A DNA stretch of 64,000 nucleotides from Microbulbifer sp. TB1203 (GTDB lineage: Bacteria; Pseudomonadota; Gammaproteobacteria; Pseudomonadales; Cellvibrionaceae): positions 4,674,001 through 4,738,000 of the forward strand of contig NZ_CP116899.1 of assembly GCF_030997045.1 (NCBI RefSeq), given 5' to 3'. Shown piece after piece: positions 43,954 to 52,226 of the stretch. Below the pieces are notes generated by a model. That model was not told the origin of the DNA. It saw only the letters and a program-made list of their open reading frames with translations, and made no database searches. Made by a program: the position numbers and the translations under genes. The first letter of the stretch is position 1. Every line of letters starts with the position of its first letter.

Positions 43954-46518
43954 CTATCTCCCCGCGGCTTTGGAGCCCGCCGGTTGTTGCGGGACCTCGC
44001 CGTTTTCCAGGAGATAGGTTTCCCCTGCCTGCGCGGTAAAGGTATTAACTTCCCCTTCGCCTTGCGGGCTGAGAACTTTGTTGTCCGCCTCGCGGCGCAC
44101 AATAAATTTGCCACCTGCCGGCAGGCGCAGGCGGATTTCGCCGGAGCGGCCGCTGTGGATGCGCGCGCGCAGTAATTTTCCGTCGCGCCACTGCATATTC
44201 ACGGTAGCGTCGCCGCGGGCGCGCAGGCCGGTCACCGAGCCGTTGCGCCAGGCCTGGGGCAGCGCCGGCAGCAGGTGGATTTCCCCCGCGTGGGATTGCA
44301 GCAGCATCTCCGCGACACCGGCGGTCGCGCCGAAGTTGCCGTCGATCTGGAACGGGGGGTGGGTGCTCCACAGGTTGGGCAGGGTGCTTTCGCTGAGTTG
44401 CGCGGCGAGAATCCTGTGCGCGCGATCGCCGTCGGCGAGCCGCGCCCAAAGGGCGACTTTCCACGCGCGGCTCCAGCCGGTGCCGGCGTCGCCGCGGGCC
44501 TCCAGAGAGGTGCGGGCGGCTTTGACCAGTTCCGGGGTCGGGGCTATCTGGTCGCCGGGATAGAGGGCGAAGAGGTGTGAGACGTGGCGATGGTGGTTTT
44601 CCGGATCGTCCAGGTCCGCTTTCCATTCCTGCAACTGGCCCCAGGAGCCGATGCGCAGGCCCGGGTCGAGTTTTTCCAGGGTGTCGTCCAGTTGCCGGGC
44701 GAATGCGGCGTCGCCGAGCAGTTCCGCGGCGTCGCGGGTATTGCTCAGCAGATCAAAGACAATCTGCTGGGACATGGCGGCGCCGACGGTGAAGTCGCCG
44801 TGTTCCGGCGAGTAGCTGGGGCTGACCATCAGCAGGCCGTCCCGCGGGTCCGGTATCAGTGTGTCCAGCCACACCTGCGCGGCGCCCTTCATGGCCGGGT
44901 AGGCGCGCTCGCGCAGGAAGTCGAGATCGCCGGAGAACAGGTAGTGTTCGTAATAGTGTTGTGCCAGCCAGGCGCCGGCCTCCGGCTGCCAGAAGGCGGT
45001 GGGCCAGGCGATGACTCCCGAAAAACCCCAGATATTGGTGTTGAGGAACAGGGTCCAGCCGCGCGCGTCGAGCAGTTTTTCCGCGGCCAGTTCGCCCGGC
45101 TCCCGGAGGCTGTCGATAAAGTCGAACAGGGGGCCGGTGGTTTCCGCCAGGTTGGTGACCTCGGCGGGCCAGTAGTTCATCTGCAGGTTGATATTGACGT
45201 GGTAATCGGCGTTCCACGGTGGTGTGGCGGAATTGTTCCATACCCCTTGCAGGTTGGCCGGCAGTGAGCCGTCCCGGGAGGAACTGATCAGCAAGTAGCG
45301 GCCGTATTGGAAATACAGTGCTTCCAGGGCGCGGTCGGCGGCTTCGTCGCCGCTGCCGTAGTTTTCCAGCCACTGGTCGATGGGCTCCTGTGTAGGAGCG
45401 GCCGTTGGCCGCGATGGGCGGGCCTGCGGCCCGCTTGCCGAGCTGGAGCTCGGCGTTCCCAGGGGGGCCGCTCCTGCAGAAGACAGGTTCAGCTGGACGC
45501 GGTCGAACAGGGCGCGGTGGTCGGCGATATGGTCGGCCAGCAGGGCCGGGTAGCCTTTGCGGCTCGCCCGGCCGATGCCGGCCTCCACCATCCTGTGAGG
45601 ATTGGGGCCCCGGTAGTGGGGGTAATCTGATGCGTAGTCGGTGCCCGCGGCCAGCAGCAGGGTGGCGCTGTCGGCGCCGGTCACACTGATGCCATTGCCG
45701 TTGCGGGAGACTTTGCCGCCCTCTGCGATCACCCGCAATTGGGTTTCGTAGTGCAGGCCGTTGTCGTGCAGTTGGCCGCTGGCGGTGATTCGTCCATCCG
45801 CGGTGGTCAGCTCGGCGCTGCGGTTGTCGGGCAGGCGCAGGCTGGCCTTGAAGCTGATTTTGCCCTTGCGGTCGGCGCGCAGGTGGACGGCGATTACCCG
45901 GTCCGGGTAGCTGGCAAAATACTCCCGGGTATAGTTGGTGTCGCCCGAGCGGTAGCTGACCCGGGCAACCGCGTTGGCGATATCCAGTTCGCGGCGGTAG
46001 TCGGAGGCTTCTTCTTCCTTCTGCGGAAATTGCAGCAGTAGCTCGCCGAAGCTCTGGTAGTTGCCGTAGGCGGTCACTTCGCGGCCGAGTTCCGCGGCCA
46101 CCGCCTTCGGGGAGAGGGCGCCCTCGCGGGCGAGGGTTTCGCGCACCTGTTCCAGGGCTTTGGTTTGCGGCTCCCGGGGCAGGCCGAAGTCATAGCCTTC
46201 GCTTCCCGGGCCGCCGGTCCACAGGGTCTTTTCGTTGAACTGCAGGTGGTCGACGGCGATGCCACCCTGGACCGCTGCGCCCATGGCGCCATTGCCGATG
46301 GGGAGGCTCTCGCGCTCCCAGTCCTGGGCGGGCCTGTCGAACCAGAGGGTGGGGAGAGAGCTGCTGCCCTCCAGCGCCTGTTGCGACGCTTGCGCCGGTA
46401 CGATGCCTCCCAGAAAAATACAGACCGCGACAGCGGCGCAGAGGTGCTGTCGCTGGGCGGTGTGCCGGTCGGGCCTTTCACCCGAGGGCATATGTTTGGG
46501 TCTGGTTGTGGGCATCAT
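43954..46518 (-). CDS. GH95 alpha-L-fucosidase with an in-frame repeat insertion
   Basis: An 854-residue exported GH95 enzyme. N-terminal beta domain (LPIGNGAMGAAVQGG, LQFNEKTLWTGGPG), helical (alpha/alpha)6 barrel and C-terminal domain. The general acid Glu631 is in LQEWKADLDDP; the asparagines that activate water are in YHVNINLQMNYW; the second acid is in FQIDGNFG. It removes alpha-1,2-fucose from fucosylated xyloglucan, as Afc95A does in Cellvibrio. Residues about 347-376 (GAAPLGTPSSSSASGPQARP and more) are encoded by a REP-like element and are not part of the normal family sequence; they fall in the linker before DQWLENYG. Whether it is still active is open. A cluster of LacI-type operators lies upstream. 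Confidence 0.9.
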   Translation of the reverse strand: MMPTTRPKHMPSGERPDRHTAQRQHLCAAVAVCIFLGGIVPAQASQQALEGSSSLPTLWFDRPAQDWERESLPIGNGAMGAAVQGGIAVDHLQFNEKTLWTGGPGSEGYDFGLPREPQTKALEQVRETLAREGALSPKAVAAELGREVTAYGNYQSFGELLLQFPQKEEEASDYRRELDIANAVARVSYRSGDTNYTREYFASYPDRVIAVHLRADRKGKISFKASLRLPDNRSAELTTADGRITASGQLHDNGLHYETQLRVIAEGGKVSRNGNGISVTGADSATLLLAAGTDYASDYPHYRGPNPHRMVEAGIGRASRKGYPALLADHIADHRALFDRVQLNLSSAGAAPLGTPSSSSASGPQARPSRPTAAPTQEPIDQWLENYGSGDEAADRALEALYFQYGRYLLISSSRDGSLPANLQGVWNNSATPPWNADYHVNINLQMNYWPAEVTNLAETTGPLFDFIDSLREPGELAAEKLLDARGWTLFLNTNIWGFSGVIAWPTAFWQPEAGAWLAQHYYEHYLFSGDLDFLRERAYPAMKGAAQVWLDTLIPDPRDGLLMVSPSYSPEHGDFTVGAAMSQQIVFDLLSNTRDAAELLGDAAFARQLDDTLEKLDPGLRIGSWGQLQEWKADLDDPENHHRHVSHLFALYPGDQIAPTPELVKAARTSLEARGDAGTGWSRAWKVALWARLADGDRAHRILAAQLSESTLPNLWSTHPPFQIDGNFGATAGVAEMLLQSHAGEIHLLPALPQAWRNGSVTGLRARGDATVNMQWRDGKLLRARIHSGRSGEIRLRLPAGGKFIVRREADNKVLSPQGEGEVNTFTAQAGETYLLENGEVPQQPAGSKAAGR
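45391..45479. repeat. REP-like element, copy C, inside the GH95 coding sequence
   Basis: Outer arms TGTAGGAGCGGCC (45391-45403) and GGCCGCTCCTGCA (45467-45479) pair with one mismatch. The interior carries GGGCCTGCGGCCCGC-like hairpin sequence and the block GCCGAGCTGGAGCTCGGC with CGTTCCCAGG, shared with copies A and B. The gene's frame is kept through it. Confidence 0.82.
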
Positions 46519-46670
46519 CGCTGTAAGTACGCAAGCGTTTATTATTTTGAAACGGCTTTCTACGCTCGCCCGGGTTCTCGGGCGCTTTTCGGCTTGTTGC
46601 CTTAACTTATTGATTTCTAAGTTATTTTTTTCCTTTTCGTACGACTCTCGGAGGCCCTTCCGATCCCGTA

Positions 46671-46705
46671 TGTGAAAACGTTAACATCCAATGTAAACGT
46701 TTACA
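46671..46705. promoter_or_regulatory. Two LacI-type operator-like palindromes upstream of GH95
   Basis: TGTAAACGTTTACA (46692-46705) is a perfect 14-bp palindrome, and TGAAAACGTTAACA (46673-46686) is a close second copy. They lie about 170 bp upstream of the GH95 start and have the central CG of LacI/GalR operators. No regulator gene is adjacent; the LacI at 3835 is one possible partner. Confidence 0.65.
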
Positions 46706-46998
46706 ATATTTATAGCAATAATATGCTAAATAGGTTCTTGTCTTTTGCTGGGCTTGGGTGTTGGAACGAAAGAGACTCTTTTTTGGCTATTTTTTACACA
46801 AATCTGAAGGGGATGACCAGCTATTTAGCGAAAAATTGTATAAAAAGTGGTCGGCTCCGGTTTTTCGCAGTGGAGCTGCCTCCTCTTGCCCTAAGTCTGG
46901 CTGGGGGTTGATCCCACCGGAGCAAGGTCTTGTACCCGGTCCCGCTTGTCCGGAGAATGTCAATTTCGACCCCTTTTTCCTGTGTGATCACTAATTTG

Positions 46999-48411
46999 AT
47001 GCCTTTACTCGCCACCATTGACTCCGCCCTCGCCGATTTCGCTTCCTTTGTTTGGGGAACCCCACTGCTGGTACTCCTGGTGGGCGGGGGCGTGACCCTG
47101 CTTATTGTTTCCCGCGGCAGGCCCTACCGCCATCTCGGCCACAGCGTAGCGCTGCTGCGGGGCCACTATGACAATAGCGACGACCCCGGCCAGGTACCCC
47201 ACTCCCAGGCGCTGTCCACGGCGCTCTCCGGCACCCTGGGCCTGGGCAATATCGCCGGGGTGGCGCTGGCCATCAGCACCGGGGGGCCGGGGGCCATCTT
47301 CTGGATGTGGGTGACCGCGGTGGTGGGGGTGGCCACCAAGTTCTACACTGCCTCCCTGGCGGTGATGTACCGCGGCCGCGATGCCGCCGGCGAACTGCAG
47401 GGCGGGCCCATGTATGTGATCCGCGAGGGGCTGGGCAGGCGCTGGATGCCGTTGGCGCTGCTGTTCGCCCTGGCGGGACTCTGCGGCGCGCTGCCGGTGT
47501 TCCAGGCCAACCAGGCGGTGCAATTGCTGCGCGAGTCCTTTGCCCTGCCTCTGGGGTGGATCGGCGCGGAAGACGCGCTGGCTTTCAACTTTTCCATCGG
47601 CGTGGTGCTGGCGGCACTGACCGCGGTGGTGATCGTCGGGCGCATCCAGCGTATCGGCGCACTGGCGGTGCGCCTGGTGCCGGCCATGGTGCTGTTCTAC
47701 CTGGCGATGACGTTTGTGGTGATCGGGGCCTTCTGGCAGCAGGTGCCCGCCGCTTTTGCACTGATCTTTTCCGATGCATTCAGCGGCCAGGCGGTAGCCG
47801 GGGGCGCGTTGGGCACGGTGATAAAAATCGGTATCAGCCGCGGGGCTTTTTCCAACGAGGCGGGTATCGGCACCGAGTCCATGGCCCACGGCGCGGCCAA
47901 GACCAACGAGCCGATCCGCGAGGGGGTGGTGGCCATGGTGGGGCCGATTGTGGATACCCTGGTGATCTGCACCTGCACCGCACTGGTGATTCTGCTCAGC
48001 GGCGCCTGGGAGCTGAGCGAGGGTATCGAAGGGGTCACCCTCACCGCCGGCGCCTTCTCCCAGGTGTTCGGGCACTGGGGGCCGCTGTTGCTGTTGATGA
48101 TGGTGGTGCCGCTGGCGTTCACCACCATCGTGGCCAACTGGTATTACGGGGTGAAGTGCCTGAACTTCCTGTTCAGCGGGGTTTACCAACGCTACTACAC
48201 GCCGGTCTATCTGCTGCTGGTGGTGATCGGTGCGGTGGCGTCGCTCAGCGCGGTGAACAATATCATTATCGGTATGTACGCGATCATGGCAGTGCCCACC
48301 ATGACTTCCACGTTGCTGCTCGCGGGCCGTGTGAACCGCGCGGCGAAAAAGTATTTTGAGGAATTGGGGCAAACCGGGAAAACGCAGGAGAAAGCCAGGA
48401 CGGCATTGTAA
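46999..48411 (+). CDS. AGCS family sodium:amino acid (alanine/glycine) symporter
   Basis: A 470-residue membrane protein of the alanine or glycine:cation symporter family. The family signature is in ALSGTLGLGNIAGVALAIS, followed by GGPGAIFWMWVTAVVGVATK and ELQGGPMYVIREGLG. About 10-11 hydrophobic segments. I choose ATG 46999 because the conserved N-terminus starts there; upstream in-frame starts (for example 46957) add an unusual leader with poorly spaced ribosome-binding sites. It diverges from GH95 and is not evidently linked to glycan use. Confidence 0.88.
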   Translation: MPLLATIDSALADFASFVWGTPLLVLLVGGGVTLLIVSRGRPYRHLGHSVALLRGHYDNSDDPGQVPHSQALSTALSGTLGLGNIAGVALAISTGGPGAIFWMWVTAVVGVATKFYTASLAVMYRGRDAAGELQGGPMYVIREGLGRRWMPLALLFALAGLCGALPVFQANQAVQLLRESFALPLGWIGAEDALAFNFSIGVVLAALTAVVIVGRIQRIGALAVRLVPAMVLFYLAMTFVVIGAFWQQVPAAFALIFSDAFSGQAVAGGALGTVIKIGISRGAFSNEAGIGTESMAHGAAKTNEPIREGVVAMVGPIVDTLVICTCTALVILLSGAWELSEGIEGVTLTAGAFSQVFGHWGPLLLLMMVVPLAFTTIVANWYYGVKCLNFLFSGVYQRYYTPVYLLLVVIGAVASLSAVNNIIIGMYAIMAVPTMTSTLLLAGRVNRAAKKYFEELGQTGKTQEKARTAL

Positions 48412-48467
48412 GTATCAGTTCAGGCTCCATTGGCCCGTATCAGGCTTGAGCCGAATGGCGAAAAGTT

Positions 48468-48500
48468 TTGCGGGGGCGAACGCAAGGCCCGCCCCCGCAA
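48468..48500. terminator. Strong stem-loop between converging genes
   Basis: TTGCGGGGGCG and its exact complement form an 11-bp stem with an 11-base loop. On the minus strand it is followed by AACTTTT. It may terminate the AGCS and L,D-transpeptidase transcripts; the T-tract is weak. Confidence 0.5.
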
Positions 48501-48525
48501 CAATCCTGTGAGTTCCCCCTCCCCG

Positions 48526-49158
48526 CTAATGTACAACGCTGACCCGGGTGCCCACACTCGCGTTGCGGAAGAAGATTTGCGCCATATGCCAGGGCAGGCG
48601 GATGCAGCCGTGGGAGGCGGGATAACCGGGCACGTGCCCCGCGTGAATGGTGTAGGCGCCGTTAAAGCGCATCATGTAGTCCATGGAGGCACCGCGGAAA
48701 ACCGCTCCCGGGGGCCGACGGTGACGGCGCACGTTCACATTGCTCCTCAGCACATAGCCGCGCGGGCTCACGTAGTGCCCGTACAAAGTGGAGCGGTGGT
48801 TCAATTTTTTCTCACTGATGCGGAAGTTTCCAGTGGGCGTGCGGTGGCCGGGCATGCCGGAAGAAACCGGAGATACCCCGGCGAGGCGGCCTCCCTTGTA
48901 GAAATAGGCCTTCTGCTCACTGAGCACTATTTTGATATGCGGCGTGCCGCCCAGTACGTCGGACCGCCAAAAGGCGGAGCCATTGCGTGTTGCCTGCTGG
49001 CGCGCGTAGGGGTTGTACGACTGCTGGCGTGAAGTATAGGGATTGGGGCCGTAGCCGTAGTCGACGGCCTGTGCTATGGAACTCAGCAGCAGTGAGCCGC
49101 CGAGCAGCAGGACACCCGCGAATGAACATTTCTTCAGAAGCGATGAGCGTTTTTGCAT
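48526..49158 (-). CDS. L,D-transpeptidase (YkuD domain)
   Basis: A 210-residue exported protein with signal peptide (GVLLLGGSLLLSSIAQA) and a YkuD catalytic domain. The catalytic motif is YPASHGCIRLP with an upstream His in YTIHAGHVPG. A Gln/Tyr/Asn-rich stretch (residues 35-60) precedes the domain. Such enzymes form 3,3 cross-links in peptidoglycan or attach proteins to it, in the periplasm. It stands alone, converging with the AGCS gene. About 300 bp upstream hold a small palindrome around GCAAGCAAGCTTGC and nothing else notable. Confidence 0.9.
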   Translation of the reverse strand: MQKRSSLLKKCSFAGVLLLGGSLLLSSIAQAVDYGYGPNPYTSRQQSYNPYARQQATRNGSAFWRSDVLGGTPHIKIVLSEQKAYFYKGGRLAGVSPVSSGMPGHRTPTGNFRISEKKLNHRSTLYGHYVSPRGYVLRSNVNVRRHRRPPGAVFRGASMDYMMRFNGAYTIHAGHVPGYPASHGCIRLPWHMAQIFFRNASVGTRVSVVH

Positions 49159-49462
49159 GGCGTACCTCTCTTACAACAGCCTTGCAAGCAAGCTTGCAGA
49201 AACAGCGATTTGCGAGTGCTGACCGCCGCGCGCACTTTTGCGGCGCGCTCGGCGACGTGACAACAGGCAGTGATTTTCCCCAAAGGCGGTTTGCCGGTGT
49301 GCCCCGGCCTGTACCGCGAAATGGGCCCGCCCCAGCCGCAGCGGGAGCAAGTGGGAACGATGGTAGGGTGGAGGGGGAGGCGCGATTACATCAAATGGGA
49401 ATGAGAGCAGTTTCGGTTAGAGCGGATACCTGGTCAGCTCAGGCGGGTGCTATGATCCGCCC

Positions 49463-50194
49463 ATGTCCAGCCCACTAATCGACCTGCGCAGCTACGACCG
49501 GGAAACCCGGCGGCATCACCACGACTACCACCAACTGGTACTGCCGCTGGCCGGCTCACTGCTGACCAGCATCGGCGGGTGCGAGGGCAGGGTCAGCGAG
49601 GCGCAGGGCGCACTCATTTCCGCCGGTGAGGATCACGCTTTTGCCGCGACCAGCGATGACAACTGCTTTATCGTTGCCGATATCCCTTTCGCGCTGGCAC
49701 CGGAACTGGAGCGGCTGCCCGCCTTTATCCCGCTGGACAGGGCCCTTGGCCACTACACTGTCTTCCTGAGATCCGAACTGGAGCACTCCCGCTCCGGTTC
49801 CCGCGTCCAGCATCAGATGATGCTGTTGTTGGTACAGTTGCTGACCGAACGCTATGGGGGGGAGCTGCAAATAGACCGACGGGTCCAGGCCGCTCGGGCC
49901 TGGATAGACGAGCACCTGGACCAGCCGCTATTGCTTGCACAGTTGGCCGCGATCGCCCACCTGAGCCCGCGCCGGTTGTCTGAGCTGTTCAAGAATTGTT
50001 TCGGTATGACGCCCTTGCAGTACCAAACGGAGCGCCGCATGCGGCTGGCCTGGACTTTGCTGGAGAGCGGGAGTTTGAGTGTGCAGCGCATAGCCGAGCG
50101 GGTTGGATACAGCAATCTCGCCGCCTTCAGCGACCGCTTCCGCCGCCACTTCGGCAGGTCGCCGCGCTATTTCCGTTCGTCTTCTGCCTGCTGA
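49463..50194 (+). CDS. AraC family transcriptional regulator
   Basis: A 243-residue regulator with an N-terminal cupin-like sensor (HHHDYHQLVLPLAGSL) and two C-terminal helix-turn-helix motifs: LAQLAAIAHLSPRRLSELFK and VQRIAERVGYSNLAAFSDRF, ending in FGRSPRYFR. It is followed 85 bp later on the same strand by an EamA exporter, which it may regulate, as in many AraC-exporter pairs where an amino acid or drug is the ligand. This is inference from position only. Confidence 0.88.
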   Translation: MSSPLIDLRSYDRETRRHHHDYHQLVLPLAGSLLTSIGGCEGRVSEAQGALISAGEDHAFAATSDDNCFIVADIPFALAPELERLPAFIPLDRALGHYTVFLRSELEHSRSGSRVQHQMMLLLVQLLTERYGGELQIDRRVQAARAWIDEHLDQPLLLAQLAAIAHLSPRRLSELFKNCFGMTPLQYQTERRMRLAWTLLESGSLSVQRIAERVGYSNLAAFSDRFRRHFGRSPRYFRSSSAC

Positions 50195-50279
50195 GCAAAA
50201 TCTTCTGCCATTTCGCCAAAGTGCTTTCCATTCGGTTGCCCTAATCTGACGCTCTTGGGAAATTTGTGGAGTCAGCGGA

Positions 50280-51209
50280 GTGTATCGAGGAAAGGCTACG
50301 GTTATCGGCGGTATTTCGATCCTGCTCTGGGGTACGCTCGCGCTGTTGACCCAGTTAACTGAAAACCGCATTCCGCCGTTTCAGCTACTGGCGATGACCT
50401 TCGGCATCGCCTGGCTGCTGATGCTGGTGAAGGGGTTGCTGCTCGGCCCCTCGCCAATGCAATTACTGCGTCAGCCGCCGCGCGCATGGCTGCTGGGGGT
50501 GGGCGGTCTCTTCGGCTACCACGCCTGCTATTTCGCCGCCATGGCGCTGGCCCCGGCGGTGGAAGTGAGCCTGCTGGCCTATTTGTGGCCGCTGTTAATT
50601 GTGATGTTCTCCGCCCTGCTGCCGGGCCAGAAATTACTCGCAATGCATATCGCCGGCGCACTGATGGCGCTGGCCGGTTGCTGGTTGTTGCTGGACCGTG
50701 GCGAGGGTGGTTTCGAATGGCGCTACTGGCCGGGCTACGCGCTGGCCATCGGCTGCGCGCTGATCTGGTCCACCTACTCGGTAGCCAGCCGACTGCTGGC
50801 CCGGGTGCCGACGGATGCGGTTGGTGGCTTCTGCGCCGCCACTGCCGCACTCGGCCTCGCCTGTCACCTGCTGTGGGAGACCTGGGTCTGGCCCCGGGGG
50901 AGCATGCAGTGGCTGGGGATTGTCGGCCTGGGGCTGGGCCCTGTGGGCATTGCATTTTTTACCTGGGATTACGGCATCAAGCGCGGCGACCTGCGCCTGC
51001 TCGGCGTGCTCGCCTACGGCGCGCCGTTGATATCGACGCTGCTGCTGGTACTGGCGGGTTACGCCGAATCCAGCTGGGTCCTGGCCATTTCCAGCGCGCT
51101 GATCGTCTGCGGCGCCCTGCTGGCCGCCGTCGGGCCGGGATTGCGGCGGCCAAGCCGGCTTGCGGACGCCACTTCCGGCCCTCGCCGCTCTGCGGTAGGG
51201 GATCAATAA
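50280..51209 (+). CDS. EamA/DMT family exporter (YddG-like)
   Basis: A 309-residue membrane protein with ten hydrophobic segments, drug/metabolite transporter superfamily. The opening RGKATVIGGISILLWGT closely resembles the aromatic amino acid exporter YddG. The start is GTG at 50280, preceded by TGGAGTCAGCGGA. It is probably co-regulated with the AraC gene upstream. Aromatic amino acids are the best guess for cargo but sequence alone cannot show it. Confidence 0.84.
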   Translation: MYRGKATVIGGISILLWGTLALLTQLTENRIPPFQLLAMTFGIAWLLMLVKGLLLGPSPMQLLRQPPRAWLLGVGGLFGYHACYFAAMALAPAVEVSLLAYLWPLLIVMFSALLPGQKLLAMHIAGALMALAGCWLLLDRGEGGFEWRYWPGYALAIGCALIWSTYSVASRLLARVPTDAVGGFCAATAALGLACHLLWETWVWPRGSMQWLGIVGLGLGPVGIAFFTWDYGIKRGDLRLLGVLAYGAPLISTLLLVLAGYAESSWVLAISSALIVCGALLAAVGPGLRRPSRLADATSGPRRSAVGDQ

Positions 51210-51318
51210 TCCTAAGTTTTTGCCAATTAACTGGATGCTCATTCAACTTTATCGTGCTTTTCAAACCTGCTGAAAAAAGGTTCCCGGCGCGGTAGAACTG
51301 AAGCAGGATGACACCAAT

Positions 51319-51381
51319 AAATAAAAGAAGTCAGGCCCGTAGCGTCAATTAAATAAAAGAAGTCAGGCCCGTAGCGTCAAT
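51319..51381. repeat. Two tandem copies of a 32-bp unit
   Basis: The unit AAATAAAAGAAGTCAGGCCC (first 20 bases shown) occurs at 51319 and again 32 bp later at 51351, with the copies identical over 31 bases. It lies in the gap between the exporter and the cupin gene. Origin unknown. Confidence 0.8.
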
Positions 51382-51395
51382 AGGGGAGAAGCTCG

Positions 51396-51527
51396 ATGGC
51401 CATTTTGTCTAACCGGGATATGAGAGGTAATATCTCTGAAAGGCTGATGCATTGGGACCCTCTCCACAAAAAATACCGAAGAGTCGGAGCCCATCTCAAT
51501 GATCTACTTAAGTGTAATTTAAATTAG
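51396..51527 (+). CDS. Possible small protein of 43 residues
   Basis: ATG at 51396 is preceded by GGGGAGAAGCTCG, a reasonable ribosome-binding site. The predicted peptide is basic and contains HWDPLHKKYRRVGAHLNDLL; no family is recognised. The start sits 14 bp after a 32-bp tandem repeat. It could be a real small gene or chance. Confidence 0.3.
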   Translation: MAILSNRDMRGNISERLMHWDPLHKKYRRVGAHLNDLLKCNLN

Positions 51528-51651
51528 TTCACTATGGCCGTCGAAAGCCTGGCGGTGGTTATTCGTTCTTCTCAATAGATCCCGCCCGGACGCAAAAGGT
51601 GCAGTCGGGCGGTTTATGTCGGAACATATGCAAAAACAAGGAGGCCATGAA

Positions 51652-52044
51652 ATGCAGGATACGATACGATCAATCTTCGACAATTTTGTTGTAATCTCTC
51701 CGGAGAAGCAGGCAGCGGTGGAGAACAATGATTCATCCCTGTATGAGCGGCTGGGAAGGGAGTACGACGGGTTCAAAGGGCATGAGCTGATCTCAGCTTA
51801 TGAATTTGGTGAAGACTGGGCGACATGGGAAATGCACCCGAAAGGAGATGAGGTGGTCATTTTGTTGTCCGGAAAGGTGCACTTCCTGTTGCAGCTGGAG
51901 TCCGGAGAGGAATCACGTACGCTGGAAAATTCCGGGGATTACATCATTGTTCCGAAGGGTGTCTGGCATACCGCAAAAATTGCTGCGAAGGCCAGGGTGA
52001 TCTTCATTACCCCGGGAGAGGATACCCAGCATAAGCCTGTGTAA
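51652..52044 (+). CDS. Cupin domain protein
   Basis: A 130-residue single-domain cupin. The two cupin motifs are seen as WEMHPKGDEVVILLSGKVHF and IIVPKGVWHTAKI, with the His/Glu metal ligands. The ATG at 51652 is spaced 7 bases from AAGGAGG; an upstream ATG at 51616 would overlap the ribosome-binding site. No signal peptide. It is the first of several small metabolic genes on the plus strand (alpha/beta hydrolase, nitrilase, broken panB). Function unknown. Confidence 0.83.
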   Translation: MQDTIRSIFDNFVVISPEKQAAVENNDSSLYERLGREYDGFKGHELISAYEFGEDWATWEMHPKGDEVVILLSGKVHFLLQLESGEESRTLENSGDYIIVPKGVWHTAKIAAKARVIFITPGEDTQHKPV

Positions 52045-52046
52045 TA

Positions 52047-52207
52047 ACTGGCCGAAGTGTAACAGGTTTGAGGCACCGGCCCTGAGCAAGCACTACCTGA
52101 GAACGGAGCAAGTGCTTCAGGGACTGCTGGTGGGATTTACCAAGCGCGGGGATTACAGGGATTTTGCGGAGAATCTTCTGGAGGTCATGGAGTGTACGGT
52201 AAGTTAA
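52047..52207 (+). pseudogene. Open C-terminal fragment of unrecognised gene
   Basis: Between the cupin and hydrolase genes a frame without a start reads CNRFEAPALSKHYLRTEQVL and goes on GLLVGFTKRGDYRDFAENLL, EVMECTVS before TAA. Its composition is protein-like and helical, but I do not recognise the family. Probably the end of a gene lost by deletion. Confidence 0.35.
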
Positions 52208-52226
52208 TAGCGCAGGGAGAGCGTAC

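Noticed and set aside
46930..46998. N-terminal extension of the AGCS symporter
   Set aside because: The leader has no similarity to the family and the proposed starts have poorly spaced ribosome-binding sites; the conserved protein begins at 46999.
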